From Hemicordylus capensis (lineage: Eukaryota > Chordata > Lepidosauria > Squamata > Cordylidae), in contig NC_069657.1 in the NCBI RefSeq assembly GCF_027244095.1, positions 392,750,943 through 392,814,942 of the forward strand: a stretch of DNA of 64,000 nt, read 5' to 3'. The notes beneath the pieces are model-generated. The model was not told the DNA's origin. It did no database searches and was given only the letters and a program-made list of their open reading frames with translations. Positions 21,000 through 32,239 of this stretch are shown here, in pieces (the first letter of the stretch is position 1; the number at the start of each line of letters is the position of its first letter). The translations under genes and the position numbers were made by a program.

Positions 21000-22205
21000 C
21001 AGGGGCGTAACAAGGTTGGAGTGGGCCCTGAGACAAGATTTTAAAATGGGGCCCCCCCACTCAAAGTCCAGGGCCTCCGCACACCCCAGGCCCCCAAGGA
21101 TTTAAGTCTGATATTCCAAAATAAGTATGCTGCCTGGAAATACATTTCACTGAATACACACACGCACACGTCACAATATATAGTGATATACATTGAGTAC
21201 TATACATTTGTTTTACTTTTAATGCCTAGAACACACTAGAAAGATGAATGATTAAAATGGGCCCCTCGCTGCAGATTAGCCAAGGAGACTTTCAACCATG
21301 CAGGGTGAGCCTATGTTTGTTTTCTCAGAATTCTGAACAAATTCAGTCAAGTTTGATTGCAGGAGGTTTTTCACAGGAGGCTTTTAAAGCCCTTTAAGAC
21401 ACATCTCCTCTGGAATGGAGGTGCTGCATTCACATGTTGGCCAGATTTACCCTGAAGTCCCTGCAAGTTATTGGGGAGCAGTTCACACACAAGAAAAATA
21501 AAATAAAATAAAAGCAGAAGGCATGCTTCACAGTTCTCGCTCAGACCTTCTGGGTTGCAAAACAACTTGAACATAAGTGCATTTATAAATGAATGAATAA
21601 AATAAATATAATACTGTTTCTTCCAGAAGTTTTTGTAATTTTCTGCCATGAAACAAGCCACTTATAGGACTTTTTAGATAGTTTTTTTTAAGCCAGCAAA
21701 TTTTCCAAGCTGTTTAAAAATAAATATTCAGAGACTTCTCAGTCCCTCCCCCCCATATCAAAGCCCTATGGCAAGCAGATGCCTATATATGGGGGGGGGG
21801 GAGGAAGGTAACCACAAAAAGGAGTTCACACTCTACCTGGCAGCAGGGGGTCTTCTGCTGCAGAGAACAGTGGAGGCCTCTCTGGCTGCCTCCTCCTGCC
21901 TGGCTGGCTTAGGCCCTACTGGAGTTCAGGCTTCACTGCGGCCTACACGAGGCCTCTGGAAGCCCCGCCCACCCGCCGATCAGCTGAGAGGCGGGAGAAA
22001 AGGAGCTCTTTGCAGCTTGTCTGCTGCCTCCATTGCCAGCCAGGAGAACAAGCTGGAGAGACGGCGAACAGGGCAAGTGGCTGTGGGGCCTTGGGGCTGG
22101 GCAGGGGGCAATGGGGAGTCACGTGAGGTGCCTCTGGGGGGCCCCTCCAGGCAGTGGGGCCCCCAGACAACTGTCTCCCCTTGCCCTATCGTTGTTACGC
22201 GCCTG
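21000..22205. mobile_element. 1.2-kb non-autonomous hAT element
   Basis: Ends are CAGGGGCGTAACAAGG and CGTTGTTACGCGCCTG. Perfect 8-bp duplications 'gttgcaag' lie at 20992-20999 and 22206-22213. The left half is AT-rich and includes part of the repeat family seen at 20310 (21358-21500). The right half is GC-rich. Open frames of up to 165 codons in the GC-rich half conflict on both strands and lack domains. No transposase is visible. Confidence 0.9.
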
Positions 22206-22696
22206 GTTGCAAGCTATGACATGAGCCACCTTTTGTGGAGCAAAACAGGGCTTTCTCTATTGTAGAAGAATTGGAAGTGCTGCCACCACTCCTTGTTTCG
22301 ACTGAGGGAACTTGGCTCTGGGAAAGGAGAATCTGTTTATATCATAGTGTGATCGCATGGAAGGTGCAATGTGAGAATCTGAGAGGAATTCGTCACAGAA
22401 CAGAAACAAGGCTGGATTTCTGTAACATAGGTGGTAGGCTTAGGTTTATTTGGAGTTCTAAAGGGACACAGGACTAAACTGGAGGAAAATATAACCACTA
22501 CAGAACACGTTTACTCAGAAGGTTAGAATCCTACTACTGAAACAGACTCTATCTTTAGGGATTACATTTAAGGACTGGTAACATTGAACCAGGCCCCATG
22601 GGCTCCTCACAGATATAGCTGGCCCTTCTCTGAAGGCTTTGCTCCTCAGAGATCCCGGCCAGAGCTCCCTCAGAAGACCAATTGCCAAATCCCAAC
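22206..22696. other. Unassigned spacer between two hAT elements
   Basis: About 490 bp of mixed sequence. Apart from the hAT target duplications at its two ends, no gene or classified repeat is seen. Confidence 0.5.
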
Positions 22697-23057
22697 CAGA
22701 GTCAGTCTTACCCCTGGACTTTGGGGCTGAAGCTCAGAGCCTCCACACCCCATGGGGCCCCCCAAATCATCTGTAGTCTCTCCTGGGTGGTGTGGTCATT
22801 GCACTGAGCTGGGCAGCCGAGCATGACTGTGACCTACACCGGGCAGCTGGGCATTACCTCTGCTTTAGAGAGAGACAGGGGGTAGAGGGGGGAAAGAAAT
22901 ATGTGGGATGAGAATATGTTAAGTTGCATGTTGAAATGTTTCTGCTAATTGATATTTGCATAAATAGACCTGTTTTATATTCTTACATTCTTGTGAGTTA
23001 AGTTGTGGTTTGTGCCCTCAAAAACCCTTGTGTTAAAAAAATATTGTGTGTATCATG

Positions 23058-23093
<36 letters not shown>

Positions 23094-23193
23094 GTGCGTG
23101 CGTGCAGGGGGGTGATTCTTAACTTGAAGGGGGGCAGGGGGGCCTTCAAAGGCCTTTAGGTCCAGGCTCCAAAATTACCTAGGTGTTCCTCTG
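22697..23193. mobile_element. Non-autonomous hAT element containing a (GT)n tract
   Basis: It starts CAGAGTCAGTCTTACC and ends ACCTAGGTGTTCCTCTG. Perfect 8-bp duplications 'atcccaac' lie at 22689-22696 and 23194-23201. A (GT)n tract lies at 23060-23105. The inner end motif 'ggctccaaaattacctaggt' is shared in reverse with the element at 61498. There is no coding capacity. A related fragment lies at 16645-16975. Confidence 0.85.
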
Positions 23194-23342
23194 ATCCCAA
23201 CCGCTGCCCGCCATCGCTCAAGCTTCTATTTGTAGAAGGGACTTCTCTCCTGAACGGCTGCTCTTCAAGCCACACTGCATGCCTGATACAACCCTTTTAT
23301 TACAAAAGTGCATCCCTATTTCATCTGTGAAATTTTAGAGGC

Positions 23343-23600
23343 GATGTTGTTGTTGTGCTGTTGAGTTGGTGCTGACTCCTGGCACCCACAGAGCCCTGTG
23401 GTTTTCTTTGGTAGAATACAGGAGGGGTTTACCATTGCCTCCTCCCGCGCAGTATGAGAGGATGCCTTTCAGCATATTCCTATATCGCTGCTGCCTGATA
23501 TTGGTGTTTCCCATAGTCTGGGAAGCATAGCAGCGGGGATTCGAACCGGCAACATCTTGCTCCCTAGGTAAATTACTTCCCCACTAGCACCACTGTATTT
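23343..23600 (-). mobile_element. Sauria SINE
   Basis: Minus strand: the tRNA-like head has box B 'ggttcgaatccccgctgc', with 'gttgc' before it. The body is 'tcccagactatgggaaacac' and 'gatatgctgaaaggcatcc'. The 3' end has 'gagtcagcaccaactcaaca' and a CAACAACAACA tail in place of ACCTTT. Confidence 0.85.
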
Positions 23601-23675
23601 TGGATGTTATTCAGAAAGAGGCGATATCAAACTACAATCCTCCCTAAACACTGTGGAAGTCCCACCCCCGGCACA

Positions 23676-23678
<3 letters not shown>

Positions 23679-23753
<75 letters not shown>
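23679..23753 (+). repeat. (CT)n(CA)n compound microsatellite
   Basis: About 25 CT units are followed by about 11 CA units. Open frames across it are artefacts of the repeat. Confidence 0.95.
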
Positions 23754-23754
<1 letters not shown>

Positions 23755-23809
23755 CTCATAGTTGCAGCATTCATCTGGAGAGGTGAGCACTGTGCCATTA
23801 TACTATTAC

Positions 23810-24020
23810 AAATATTTCTATATTGCTTTGCAACAAAAAGTTCTCAAAGCAGTTTACCATAAAAACAAACAAACAAACAAACAAACCAGATGGTTCCTTA
23901 TCTCAAAAGGGCTCATAGTGTAAAAATAAACACAAGCTAGACACCACCAAGCGCCACTGGAGGGATGCTGTGCTGGGGCTGAATAGCGGGGCCAGTTGCT
24001 CTCCCCCTGCTCAATGAGGA
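23810..24020 (-). repeat. L2-tailed short interspersed repeat, diverged
   Basis: In reverse: 'gagcagggggagagcaactg', 'ccagtggcgcttggtggtgt', 'atgagcccttttgagataag', and a tail in GTTT repeats. This is an older copy of the 39032-39312 family. Confidence 0.65.
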
Positions 24021-25348
24021 TATGCCAGGAGATGTTGCTGGTGGCTGCTTCCTTCATTGGGAATTCCAAAGGTTTCACAGATATCCCAGGCCAGAACATC
24101 TTCCAGAAGTGTGGCAGGTTTTTCTGTTCAGGCAAGCATTAGCTGGCTGAGGATGAGCCAGAAATTCTTTTAATGGTAATAATTAACCTATTATTTTATT
24201 TTAAAACATGTTAAGCTCAGGGCCTTTGGGGAGGAAACCAATTAAAAATGTAAAGTGAGTGGTACCAGAAAATAGTTGTACAAAGACATGAAGGGTGGAG
24301 TTATGTCTGATCAGGAGGCAAATGGGAGACTAGCACTCCTTTTAAAATCCCAAGTAGAAAAAAGGACAATATGCATGCATAATTTATATGTGACATTAAT
24401 TTTTCCTTGCTAGGGAGAGCTAATGATGAGCTGATTTTCCAATTCCTTCTTAGTCATTGCATGCTTGGCTAATGGAGATAAACTGTCTCTGGGTGCATTT
24501 TGCTTTCTCATATGCCAGGGGAAATAAGGAATTGAAATATTGCTGTGAGTTTGGGATAGTCAGCTGGATGGCCATTCTTTTGTATGTGAAGCACTCGGAA
24601 TGATCCTGTATGACTCTTATGCTACAGAAGGACATCATGGGGAAGACTCATAGGAAGGTGTAGGATTACCTGCACCCCCTCCCCCCCCCCCCCCGCTCCA
24701 AGATGTGTTTGCTACGCTGGTCTGAAAAGAGCAGGCAATCTGCTAGGTGAGAAATATGATGGATTTTTCAGAACACTGCAGCAACTCAGGATGCAGTGTT
24801 CGGCCTGTCTGATGTAACCTGCTGCTGACTTTGAAGAATGATCTGTTATCTTTTCAACTTCATTCAGTACTTAAGCTGCATATTTGTGTAAATAAGCCAA
24901 GTGTTACAAAGAGAGAGCTCTATTCTTGTGTGAACAGGTTTTTGTACACATGTACATATTGTGTGAATGATGACTATAGCCATGTGTTCACACATGCAGT
25001 GACTGCAGTGACTTTCTTTCCAAAGAAAACCAGAATCCAAGGTGCACTGTGAATTAGAACTTCTTATCACTTGGGGAAGTGGGCAACTGAGGCAGTGTAG
25101 CAAAACATTCGGATTTTACACAGTACCATTAAGTAAACAGGCAGTTGCAGGAAGTTTAGTCCCAGGTGCTAGATTTAACCATCCCATCGCAAACACTAAT
25201 TTGTGTGATTCTGCAATTAAAGTGATATTCATAATCATTATTTGGTAAGAAGGGAAAAAATATTCAGCGCCAGTCCTCTTTGTCATAAAATTCCATTGCT
25301 TCATGGAAAGAGCAGTGTTGGGCTGCACTATGTTTCCTTCAGCCTGGA
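24021..25348. other. Unassigned stretch, no gene seen
   Basis: About 1.3 kb of mixed sequence with a poly-C run near 24680-24695. Frames of about 70-100 codons on both strands have no recognisable domain. Confidence 0.5.
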
Positions 25349-26003
25349 TCAATAAATGGTATCCAAAATGTTGAGTAAACACCATCAACCTTCTGCTGTT
25401 CAAGGAAAAGTGGCCAGGATAGGATACCAATACTTAAACTGATGCTGATCTCATTTAGACCTAGGTGTGGTCTATAAATCTAGACAGAAGTATAGCTTTT
25501 CAGTCATAGGAAACATAGGAAACAGCCATATACTGAGTCAGCCCATTGGTCTATCTAGCTCAGTATTGTCTTCACAGACTGGCAGCGGCTTCTCCAAGGT
25601 TGCAGGCAGGAATCTCTCTCTCAACCCTATCTTGGAGATGCCAGGGAGGGAACTTGGAACCTTCTGCTCTTCCCAGAGTGGCTCCAGCCCCTGTGGGGAA
25701 TATCTTGCAGTGCTCACACATCAAGTCTCCCATTCATATGCAACCAGGGCAGACCCTGCTTAGCTATGGGGACGTCATGCTTGCTACCACAAGAAACAGA
25801 AAATATTCTAAATTGTTTTCTATTCTAGATTGAAAAGCTATACCTCTATTTCTTGATAGCCCAACTTTATTGCTGTGGATTGGTGAGATGGTCTAAATGG
25901 GATCAGCATCAGTTTAAGTATTGGTATCTGATCCTGGCCACTTTTCCTTGAACACCAGAAGCAGTGATGGTGTTTACTCAACATTTTGGATACCATTTAT
26001 TGA
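25349..26003. repeat. Inverted repeat with 114-bp arms around a SINE
   Basis: The arms at 25349-25462 and 25890-26003 are reverse complements with few differences. Shared motifs are 'aaatggtatccaaaatgttg', 'aaggaaaagtggccagga' and 'tcatttagacc'. The loop contains the 5S-derived SINE at 25504-25795. No target duplication is obvious. It may be a foldback or long-TIR DNA transposon later hit by the SINE, or an inverted duplication. Confidence 0.7.
25504..25795 (-). mobile_element. 5S-rRNA-derived SINE with CR1-like tail
   Basis: On the minus strand the 5S-like head at about 25725-25767 reads 'agctaagcagggtctgccct', 'ggttgcatatgaatgggaga'. These align with 5S 'agctaagcagggtcgggcct', 'ggttagtacttggatgggag'. 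The 3' end is 'gactcagtatatggctgttt' then 'cctatgtttcctatgac'. This copy shows the 5S relationship most clearly. Confidence 0.75.
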
Positions 26004-26612
26004 TATGATTATTGATGCTCAGTGAGAACTGAGCATCAGACTCTACATATTGAAAAAGACCTTCCCAGCATATACAAATTCCAGCATTTGTGAAAACTAG
26101 TTACTGGTACATATCAGCATTATGGACCCTAAACTGGATATTACAATTGTAAGTTTGGTGTTAAGCCAGTAACCTAGAGCTGAGCTGAACTAAATGTTTA
26201 GTTTAATACTTTTGTTCCATTGTTTAAACAGGATAAATGGATTTGAATTTTGCCAATTATTTTGCACTGTATAAATCACTCTAAGCTACGGAAGATTGTG
26301 CTGAAAGAATTAACCTTCTGCTGAAAACACTTGTCAGCACTTTTCCATTGATTTTTTTAAAAATGAAAAAGCTATAACAGACAGCTCCTGTGGAATAGGT
26401 TATGGCTTTGTTTATCAGATAGTGAGAAATGGAGCTTCTTATAAACTTTAAAATAGCTTATTTGTGGTTAAGATGATTTAAGAAAGGTCTGGGAGCTTTC
26501 TGCTTAATTTTCTGCTTATCTTTCACCCATATGACAGAATGAAGTTATCAATTACTAAAGGTTCTTTTTTAATTCTCTCTCTCTCTCTCTCTGTGGGGGG
26601 GGGGAGTGGGAG
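26004..26612. other. Unassigned stretch, no gene seen
   Basis: AT-rich DNA ending in a short (CT)n run and a G-run near 26574-26604, directly before the LTR fossil. Confidence 0.5.
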
Positions 26613-27695
26613 AGTAGTGATCAGCCACCCTTCCCCTAAAGAGTTAGCCGGAAGTAAATCCTGTCCTGACTGACAGGCTGGTGAACTCCAGGACTCAGCC
26701 AATCAGCACACCAGGTGGGTGGGACCTAGAGAGCTGTTGGGAGGAAGGAGAGGCTCTTTGTTGGAAGGAGCTGGTTGGAGAAGCAAAGGAGGATATGTGA
26801 CCTTGAGCTGCAGGAAATGCCTCTGCAAGTCCTGGGAAGCCAGGAGGGCAGGAAACTTGAATCCTCTCACAGAGGATGGGTGGGTTCAAGGCAGTGAAGC
26901 CAGGACTTTTGGCTTTGGGAAATTTAGTCTAGGGAAAGGTTTTTTTAGACAGATTTGATGTTAGACTTTCTGTTTTCTTTTGTGTGTGCTTTGTAGATCC
27001 CTGAAATTGTTCTAGGATTGTTTACCTGCAATGTAACTAAACTAAGAGACACTAGCCTTCGCCCTTCCAGCCACAGCATTGTAAAAGACTCTGCAAGCTT
27101 TTTAAAGGTGCTTTTGTTTCTTCCTACATCCCTGTTCCTTGCAGTTGGGGTGCTTTTTGAAGTATTCTTGTAACCATTGAGTATTTTTACCTGTAACTAA
27201 AAGCTGAGAGAGCCTCAGACGGTAGTGGTCTGTAGCCTTTGAATAACACTCCCCCCCACTTTTTTTTTCTTTTTTGTTCTTTGCATTTTACAAGCCACTC
27301 TGAGTGGATTTTTGGTTCAGGAGAAAGTAGTTTTTTACTCTGGTGCAAACATGCCTCAGTCTCAGTCCACTTGGATGAATTTTCTCATCACGTGTAGGCT
27401 TGCATGTGGAAGGTGTTTGCATTTAGCTTAAAGCAACATAAAGGGAGTTTCCCCCATGGGATTTCCACCCCAAGCCCAGGGAGGGTCAAGCTCTGTAATA
27501 AAGAGGGGGTGGTGGTAGCCATTTTTGAACCTACTAGAAATACAGGAAAGTAAGGAAAGCCTTGCTCGGAAAGCACAGAGGGGATGACTCAGCATTTTTC
27601 TTCTCCTCATGTGGGCTTGCTCTGAGACAAAAGCTTTAATCGGGGGGGGGGAGAGGGGGAGTGTTAAGCAGCAGCTCTGGAGGAGATACAATCTA
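26613..27695 (+). mobile_element. LTR-element fossil: LTR and leader fragment
   Basis: The first 740 bp or so (to about 27355) match in reverse the LTR-like unit at about 46.15-46.99 kb, with motifs such as 'ccggaagt', 'gtcctgactgacaggc' and 'ctctggtgcaaacatgcctc'. About 340 bp of leader-like sequence follows and matches the other copy ('cagcatttttctt', 'catgtgggcttgc'). It is decayed. It lies just upstream of the gypsy pol relic in the same orientation, but I cannot show they are one element. Family unassigned. Confidence 0.55.
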
Positions 27696-30600
27696 AATTG
27701 GGATGTGTGAGGAGTATTTAATTCTTTCTCTACATATGATGCTGATGAAACTTACACTCTCAAACCTGTTGTTAACAGTGGAAGACAATGGTCACAGAGT
27801 TCGTGTTTTAGTTGATACAGGCACAACTATAACTATGATGGCCAAGTGTGACTGTGATGCACTTTCTCAAACACTGCTGCTGGTGCGCTCAACCATGAAA
27901 ATGTACCCCTATGCAACTCCAGCTCCGTTGCCTCTGTGCGGCATGTTACAGGCACATTTTACCTTCCAGTACACATCTGTTATACATCCCATGTATGCTG
28001 CATCTAGTGGTGATACCTTGATCACCTATGATACAGCCAACGCCTTGGGACTCATCACAACACTCTGGACTATACTCCCTGATCCACTTCCTTTAAACCT
28101 CCACCAGTATGAGCTCATGTTTCAAGGCACTGGAAAGTTGAAAAGGAAGCAAGTAAAACTTTACATTGATGAAACAGTTCAACCAGTTGCCCTGACACAC
28201 AGACGTATTCCTTTCCATATTAGGAAACTGGTTGAAGAAGAGTTGAGATACTTGGAGGAACTTGAAATCATTGAGTACATGGATGGTCCTACACCATGGG
28301 TCTCCCCCATGTCTCCCCCATAGTTGTTGCCCCAAACCCTAAAGCTGGACAAAATCAGGATATGTGTGGGCATGCACCTCCCCAGTCGAGCCATCAAGCG
28401 GGAGAGACACATTCATCCACACTCCCACTGTGGATGACATCATTGCTGATCTTAAAGGAATCAATTTCCCCCCCAAGCTTTATGTTCCTGCTGGTTACCA
28501 TCAACTTCAACTCCATCTTGATTCCAGATATATCATGACATTTTCAACTTATGTGGGCCTTCGCAAACGCCTACAAACGCCTCAGTTTTGGCATTTATTT
28601 TGCTGCAGAAATATTTCAGAATACAATTCGTGAAGTGCTAGTTGGACTTCCAGGTGTGCTCAATGTCAGAGATGATATTTTGGTGTTTGGCACCACAGAA
28701 GAGGAGCACGACTCTCATCTTGCTGCAGTCTTACAGGGTCTGCAGGAGGAGAATCTGACTCTTAACCAGGGCAAATGCAAATTTTAAAAAAAACTACCTT
28801 GGAGTTTTTCAGCTATATCTTTTCCAAGGATGGTATCTCTACTGATGCCCAAAAAGTAATGGCAATACACAATGCTGCTGTACCCACCACTCCCACTGAT
28901 GTTTGTAGCCTTTGGGGCCTTGCAAATTATTGTGGCAGATTCATCCCGCAGCTTGCCACAATATCCCAGCCTCTCAGGGACCTTACAAAAAAGGATCCAC
29001 CATGGGAATGGTTGGCTGAACATCAAACTGCTTTCACAGAGCTCAAGAATGCCCTAGCAAGTGATGTTGCCATGTCATACTTTGACCCCAACAAACACTA
29101 GCCCAGTTGGCCTGGGTGCTGTCTTCACACAAATAGTTCAACATGGCCGTATTTCTACCATAGCGTATGCTAGCAAAACTCTTTCACCCACAGAACGACG
29201 GTACTCTCAAACAGAGCAGGAGGCACTTGTAATTGCTTGGGCATGTTCTCATTTCACTTATACATTTATGGCTGTCCTTTCACACTCATAACTTATCACA
29301 AGCCTCTGCAGCCTATGTTCAGCAATCAATCCTTTCAACCTCCAGTGTGTATTGAATGCTGGATGCTTAAGTTGCAGGGAAATGACTACAGGGTCATCTA
29401 TTGCTCAGATAAAGATAATCCAGCTGATTACTTTTCCAGACACCTTATCATACAACTTCTGATCATGACACTACAACCAAGGCAGAGGCACATGTCAACT
29501 TTCTTCTCTTCCACACAGTTCCCAAAGCTCTCTCTATGCAGGAGATAGAGACTGCGACGCGTGATGACTCTTGCCTACAGATTGTCATTACCCTTCACAG
29601 TGGGCAATGGAAAGCATTTTTGACTGATTTAGCACATGTGACTTCTGAGGTACAAGCTACCATTCGGTCCTTTGCTAATGTGCACAATGAACTTACTGTC
29701 ACAGACAATGATCTCCTTCAGGGTACTCAACTGGTTATTCCATGGGCTCTATGGAACCAGAACTTTGATTTGGCTCATGAAGGTCACCAAGGTGTGGTGA
29801 AAACCAAAGTTGTTTTAAGAGAGAAAGTATGGTTTCCTGGAATTGATGCCCTGGCTGGACAACATGTGCAATCTTGCACTCTCTGCCAGGCTGCAGTTTC
29901 TAGGAGCCACTTGGCTCCACTGCACATTTCTCCTCTTCCTTCCACATGGGTGGAAGTCAGTGTTGATTTTTGTGATCTCCCCAATGGCTGGCATCTGTTG
30001 GTTGTCATTGATAATTGTAGCCATTTTCCAGAGGTAGAAATGCTCGCCACTACTTCTGCTAATACGGTAATTCCCAAATTGGATAAGATTTCCTCATCCT
30101 GTGGCATACCAGCTGTTCTCAAAAGTGACAATGGACAAGCTTTTCAGAGCATCCAGTTTGCCCAAGTCGCAGACTATCTAGGCTTCAAACGTTGAAAAAT
30201 CACTCCATACTGCCCACAGGCCAATGGGGAAGTTGAGAGATTTATGAGGACACTCAAGAAAGTTATCCGGATTGCCACAGCAGAGGGTGTCATTCTGAAA
30301 CAGGAATTATTTCATTCCCTCCACAACTACAGGTCCACTCCCCACTGCTCTACTGGTGTGGCACGAGCTATCCTCATGTTTGGCAAACAAATTCAGACAA
30401 AACTGCTTCACCTGGACATTCCATGTCAGGACACTGCTTTGCGTCAACATGATGAAAATGCAGAGTGTATAGTATACACTGATCAATGCAGCCGAGCCTC
30501 TGTACTACCACTGAAAGTCAGTGACATGGTTCTAGTGAAAAACACGTTTGCCTTGGAACAAACTGTCACTGCCTTTTTATCTGGCACCATATCAAATAAT

Positions 30601-31255
30601 GCAGATATCACAGCCCAGTGCGGTAATCATTCAGTCAGAAAAATATACATCTCACTTCAAACCAATGCAGAGCACACATCAGGCTTCAAGCTCAGATGAT
30701 GATGACTCCATACTCAGTGGTAATGTCATCCCATCTAGTGCTCCTAATCCACCAGTGTCTGCAGCCTCGTGTGATCCTGAGCAGTGCCATTCATGTTACC
30801 CACAAAGGATCAATTGTCAAGCTCCAAGCTATTTGCAGAACTATACATAGCAGTAGCTAGTCATGAATCTGTGGACCAACTTTGATGTGTTCTTGTTTTA
30901 TGTGCATAATTTTGTGTTCTGAATTTTGTTAGTATTTTGATGGGGCCCGTCTTCTGTTTTGGGGGAAAGGAAGGGTGTGATGTTTTTGGTTAATCTATTC
31001 ATTGATCCAAGCCAGCTTTTGAATGGTGCTTTAGTTACTTTTATTCCAGTCCTAGAGTAGAAGCGGCTAAACAAACAGCCAGCAGCAAGAACACTGAAAA
31101 GCCATCTGCAGTTGCCTCTCTGTACATAATATCAGTTTCATTAAACTATTAATATTCCTGATTCCACTCCACTTGTCCTTGCACACCACAATTGTCCTTG
31201 CACACCACAATATTCCTGATTCCACTCCACTTGTCCTTGTACACCACAATTCTTT
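27696..31255 (+). mobile_element. Ty3/gypsy retrotransposon fossil (pol and 3' LTR)
   Basis: Parts in order: aspartic protease with an LVDTGT motif (about 27.78-28.0 kb), reverse transcriptase (about 28.1-28.95 kb), RNase H (about 29.0-29.45 kb), and integrase with the zinc-binding and core regions (about 29.7-30.35 kb). A polypurine tract lies at 30961-30977, directly followed by a TG-starting 3' LTR from 30978. This domain order (integrase last) is that of Ty3/gypsy. No gag or envelope is recognisable. The pol is clearly broken, with roughly half a dozen or more interruptions, so this is an old, inactive copy. Confidence 0.85.
31148..31252 (+). repeat. Short direct repeats in the 3' LTR region
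   Basis: The unit containing 'attcctgattccactccact' plus 'tgtccttgcacaccacaat' occurs twice. An extra partial 'tgtccttgcacaccacaa' lies between. It lies in or at the end of the gypsy 3' LTR, whose exact right boundary I cannot fix. Confidence 0.7.
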
Positions 31256-31967
31256 CCCTTGGATTCTACAGAACCAACTGTGACAGGCCTTTTCAGCTGA
31301 TATTTTTCAATAATTTCAAACAATAGAAAAGGTCATTGTTTCATGCTTGACACAGTTTAAATTTCATAATTTAAATTGTATATTTTAAAAAATTCCCTAG
31401 ATAAAGCACTTTCTCTGACATAGGAAAAGAAAACAGGAGCATAACTAAATAACAATCTAACATGCACCAAAAATTTAGATAGAATTCTACTGTATGTTCT
31501 AGAATGTACAAGGAAATAGTACAGTAATCTCATTTCTTTTTGATTCCATCTATTTAATGAAAGCCTTATCTTCAGATAGAGACTTCTTACATAGTTTGTC
31601 TTTGGGGTGGAGATGGAAATTAATGGAAATCCCCGTCTACAGCCAACAGCTTATAATGGAGAACAGAAACCACAAATTTTACAGAACTACAGTTATTTAA
31701 GGTAATTAAGGAAAGTCAGATAAAAACTGAAGTGGAGACTGATTGATCATGATCCTAGCTTTCTGTCAGAAAATGCTCTGAACATTAAGTCAATTATCAT
31801 AAAATTTGGTCCTGTTCTATAACTCAAACTATCTGTTCCTAATACATAAACTGTTTCCTTTTGTTACTTCTGATATTCTGTTAATAGTTATTACAATGTC
31901 TAATTCCTCCAGCTGCCCACCTACAAAATTTAAATCTCATTATCACCTGCACTATTTCAAGTTGCTG
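31256..31967. other. Unassigned AT-rich stretch, no gene seen
   Basis: No recognised gene or repeat between the gypsy fossil and the inverted-repeat unit. Confidence 0.5.
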
Positions 31968-32239
31968 ATGCCTCTACACTTTCTGAAGTGAAACAATCAT
32001 ATTAACATTACCAATAGTATTCAATCCTGAAACATACTTTTTCTCAGAGTAACCTGTTTTACTGTCTATATGAAATTGATCATCTAAGTTCTGCCAAAAA
32101 ATGTTAAGCCTTCCAAAATAAATGAAGGAGTAGAATCACTACTATTAGGATCACTTTTATTTTCTGAGAGTAAAAATTCCGGCGAGTTTTTCTGAAGTAA
32201 TTTTTCTGAGAGTATTTTCTTAGAGTAAACAAACAGAGT
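31968..32239 (+). repeat. Left arm of a 270-bp inverted repeat
   Basis: Reverse complement of 32568-32835 with scattered differences. Shared motifs include 'accaatagtattcaatcctg', 'aatgttaagccttccaaaat' and, at the inner end, several tandem 'ttctgagagta'-type motifs. The unit's family is unknown to me. The CR1 segment begins right after it. Confidence 0.75.

Noticed and set aside
21768-22265. 165-codon open frame
   Set aside because: It lies in the GC-rich half of a hAT element and crosses its right end and target duplication, so it is not a gene.
15932-23600. Bov-B LINE near the Sauria SINEs
   Set aside because: Only the SINE 3' ends are Bov-B-like. No Bov-B coding sequence was seen in the window.
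23604-23862. Ser-Leu and Arg-Glu repeat open frames
   Set aside because: They are translations of the (CT)n(CA)n microsatellite.
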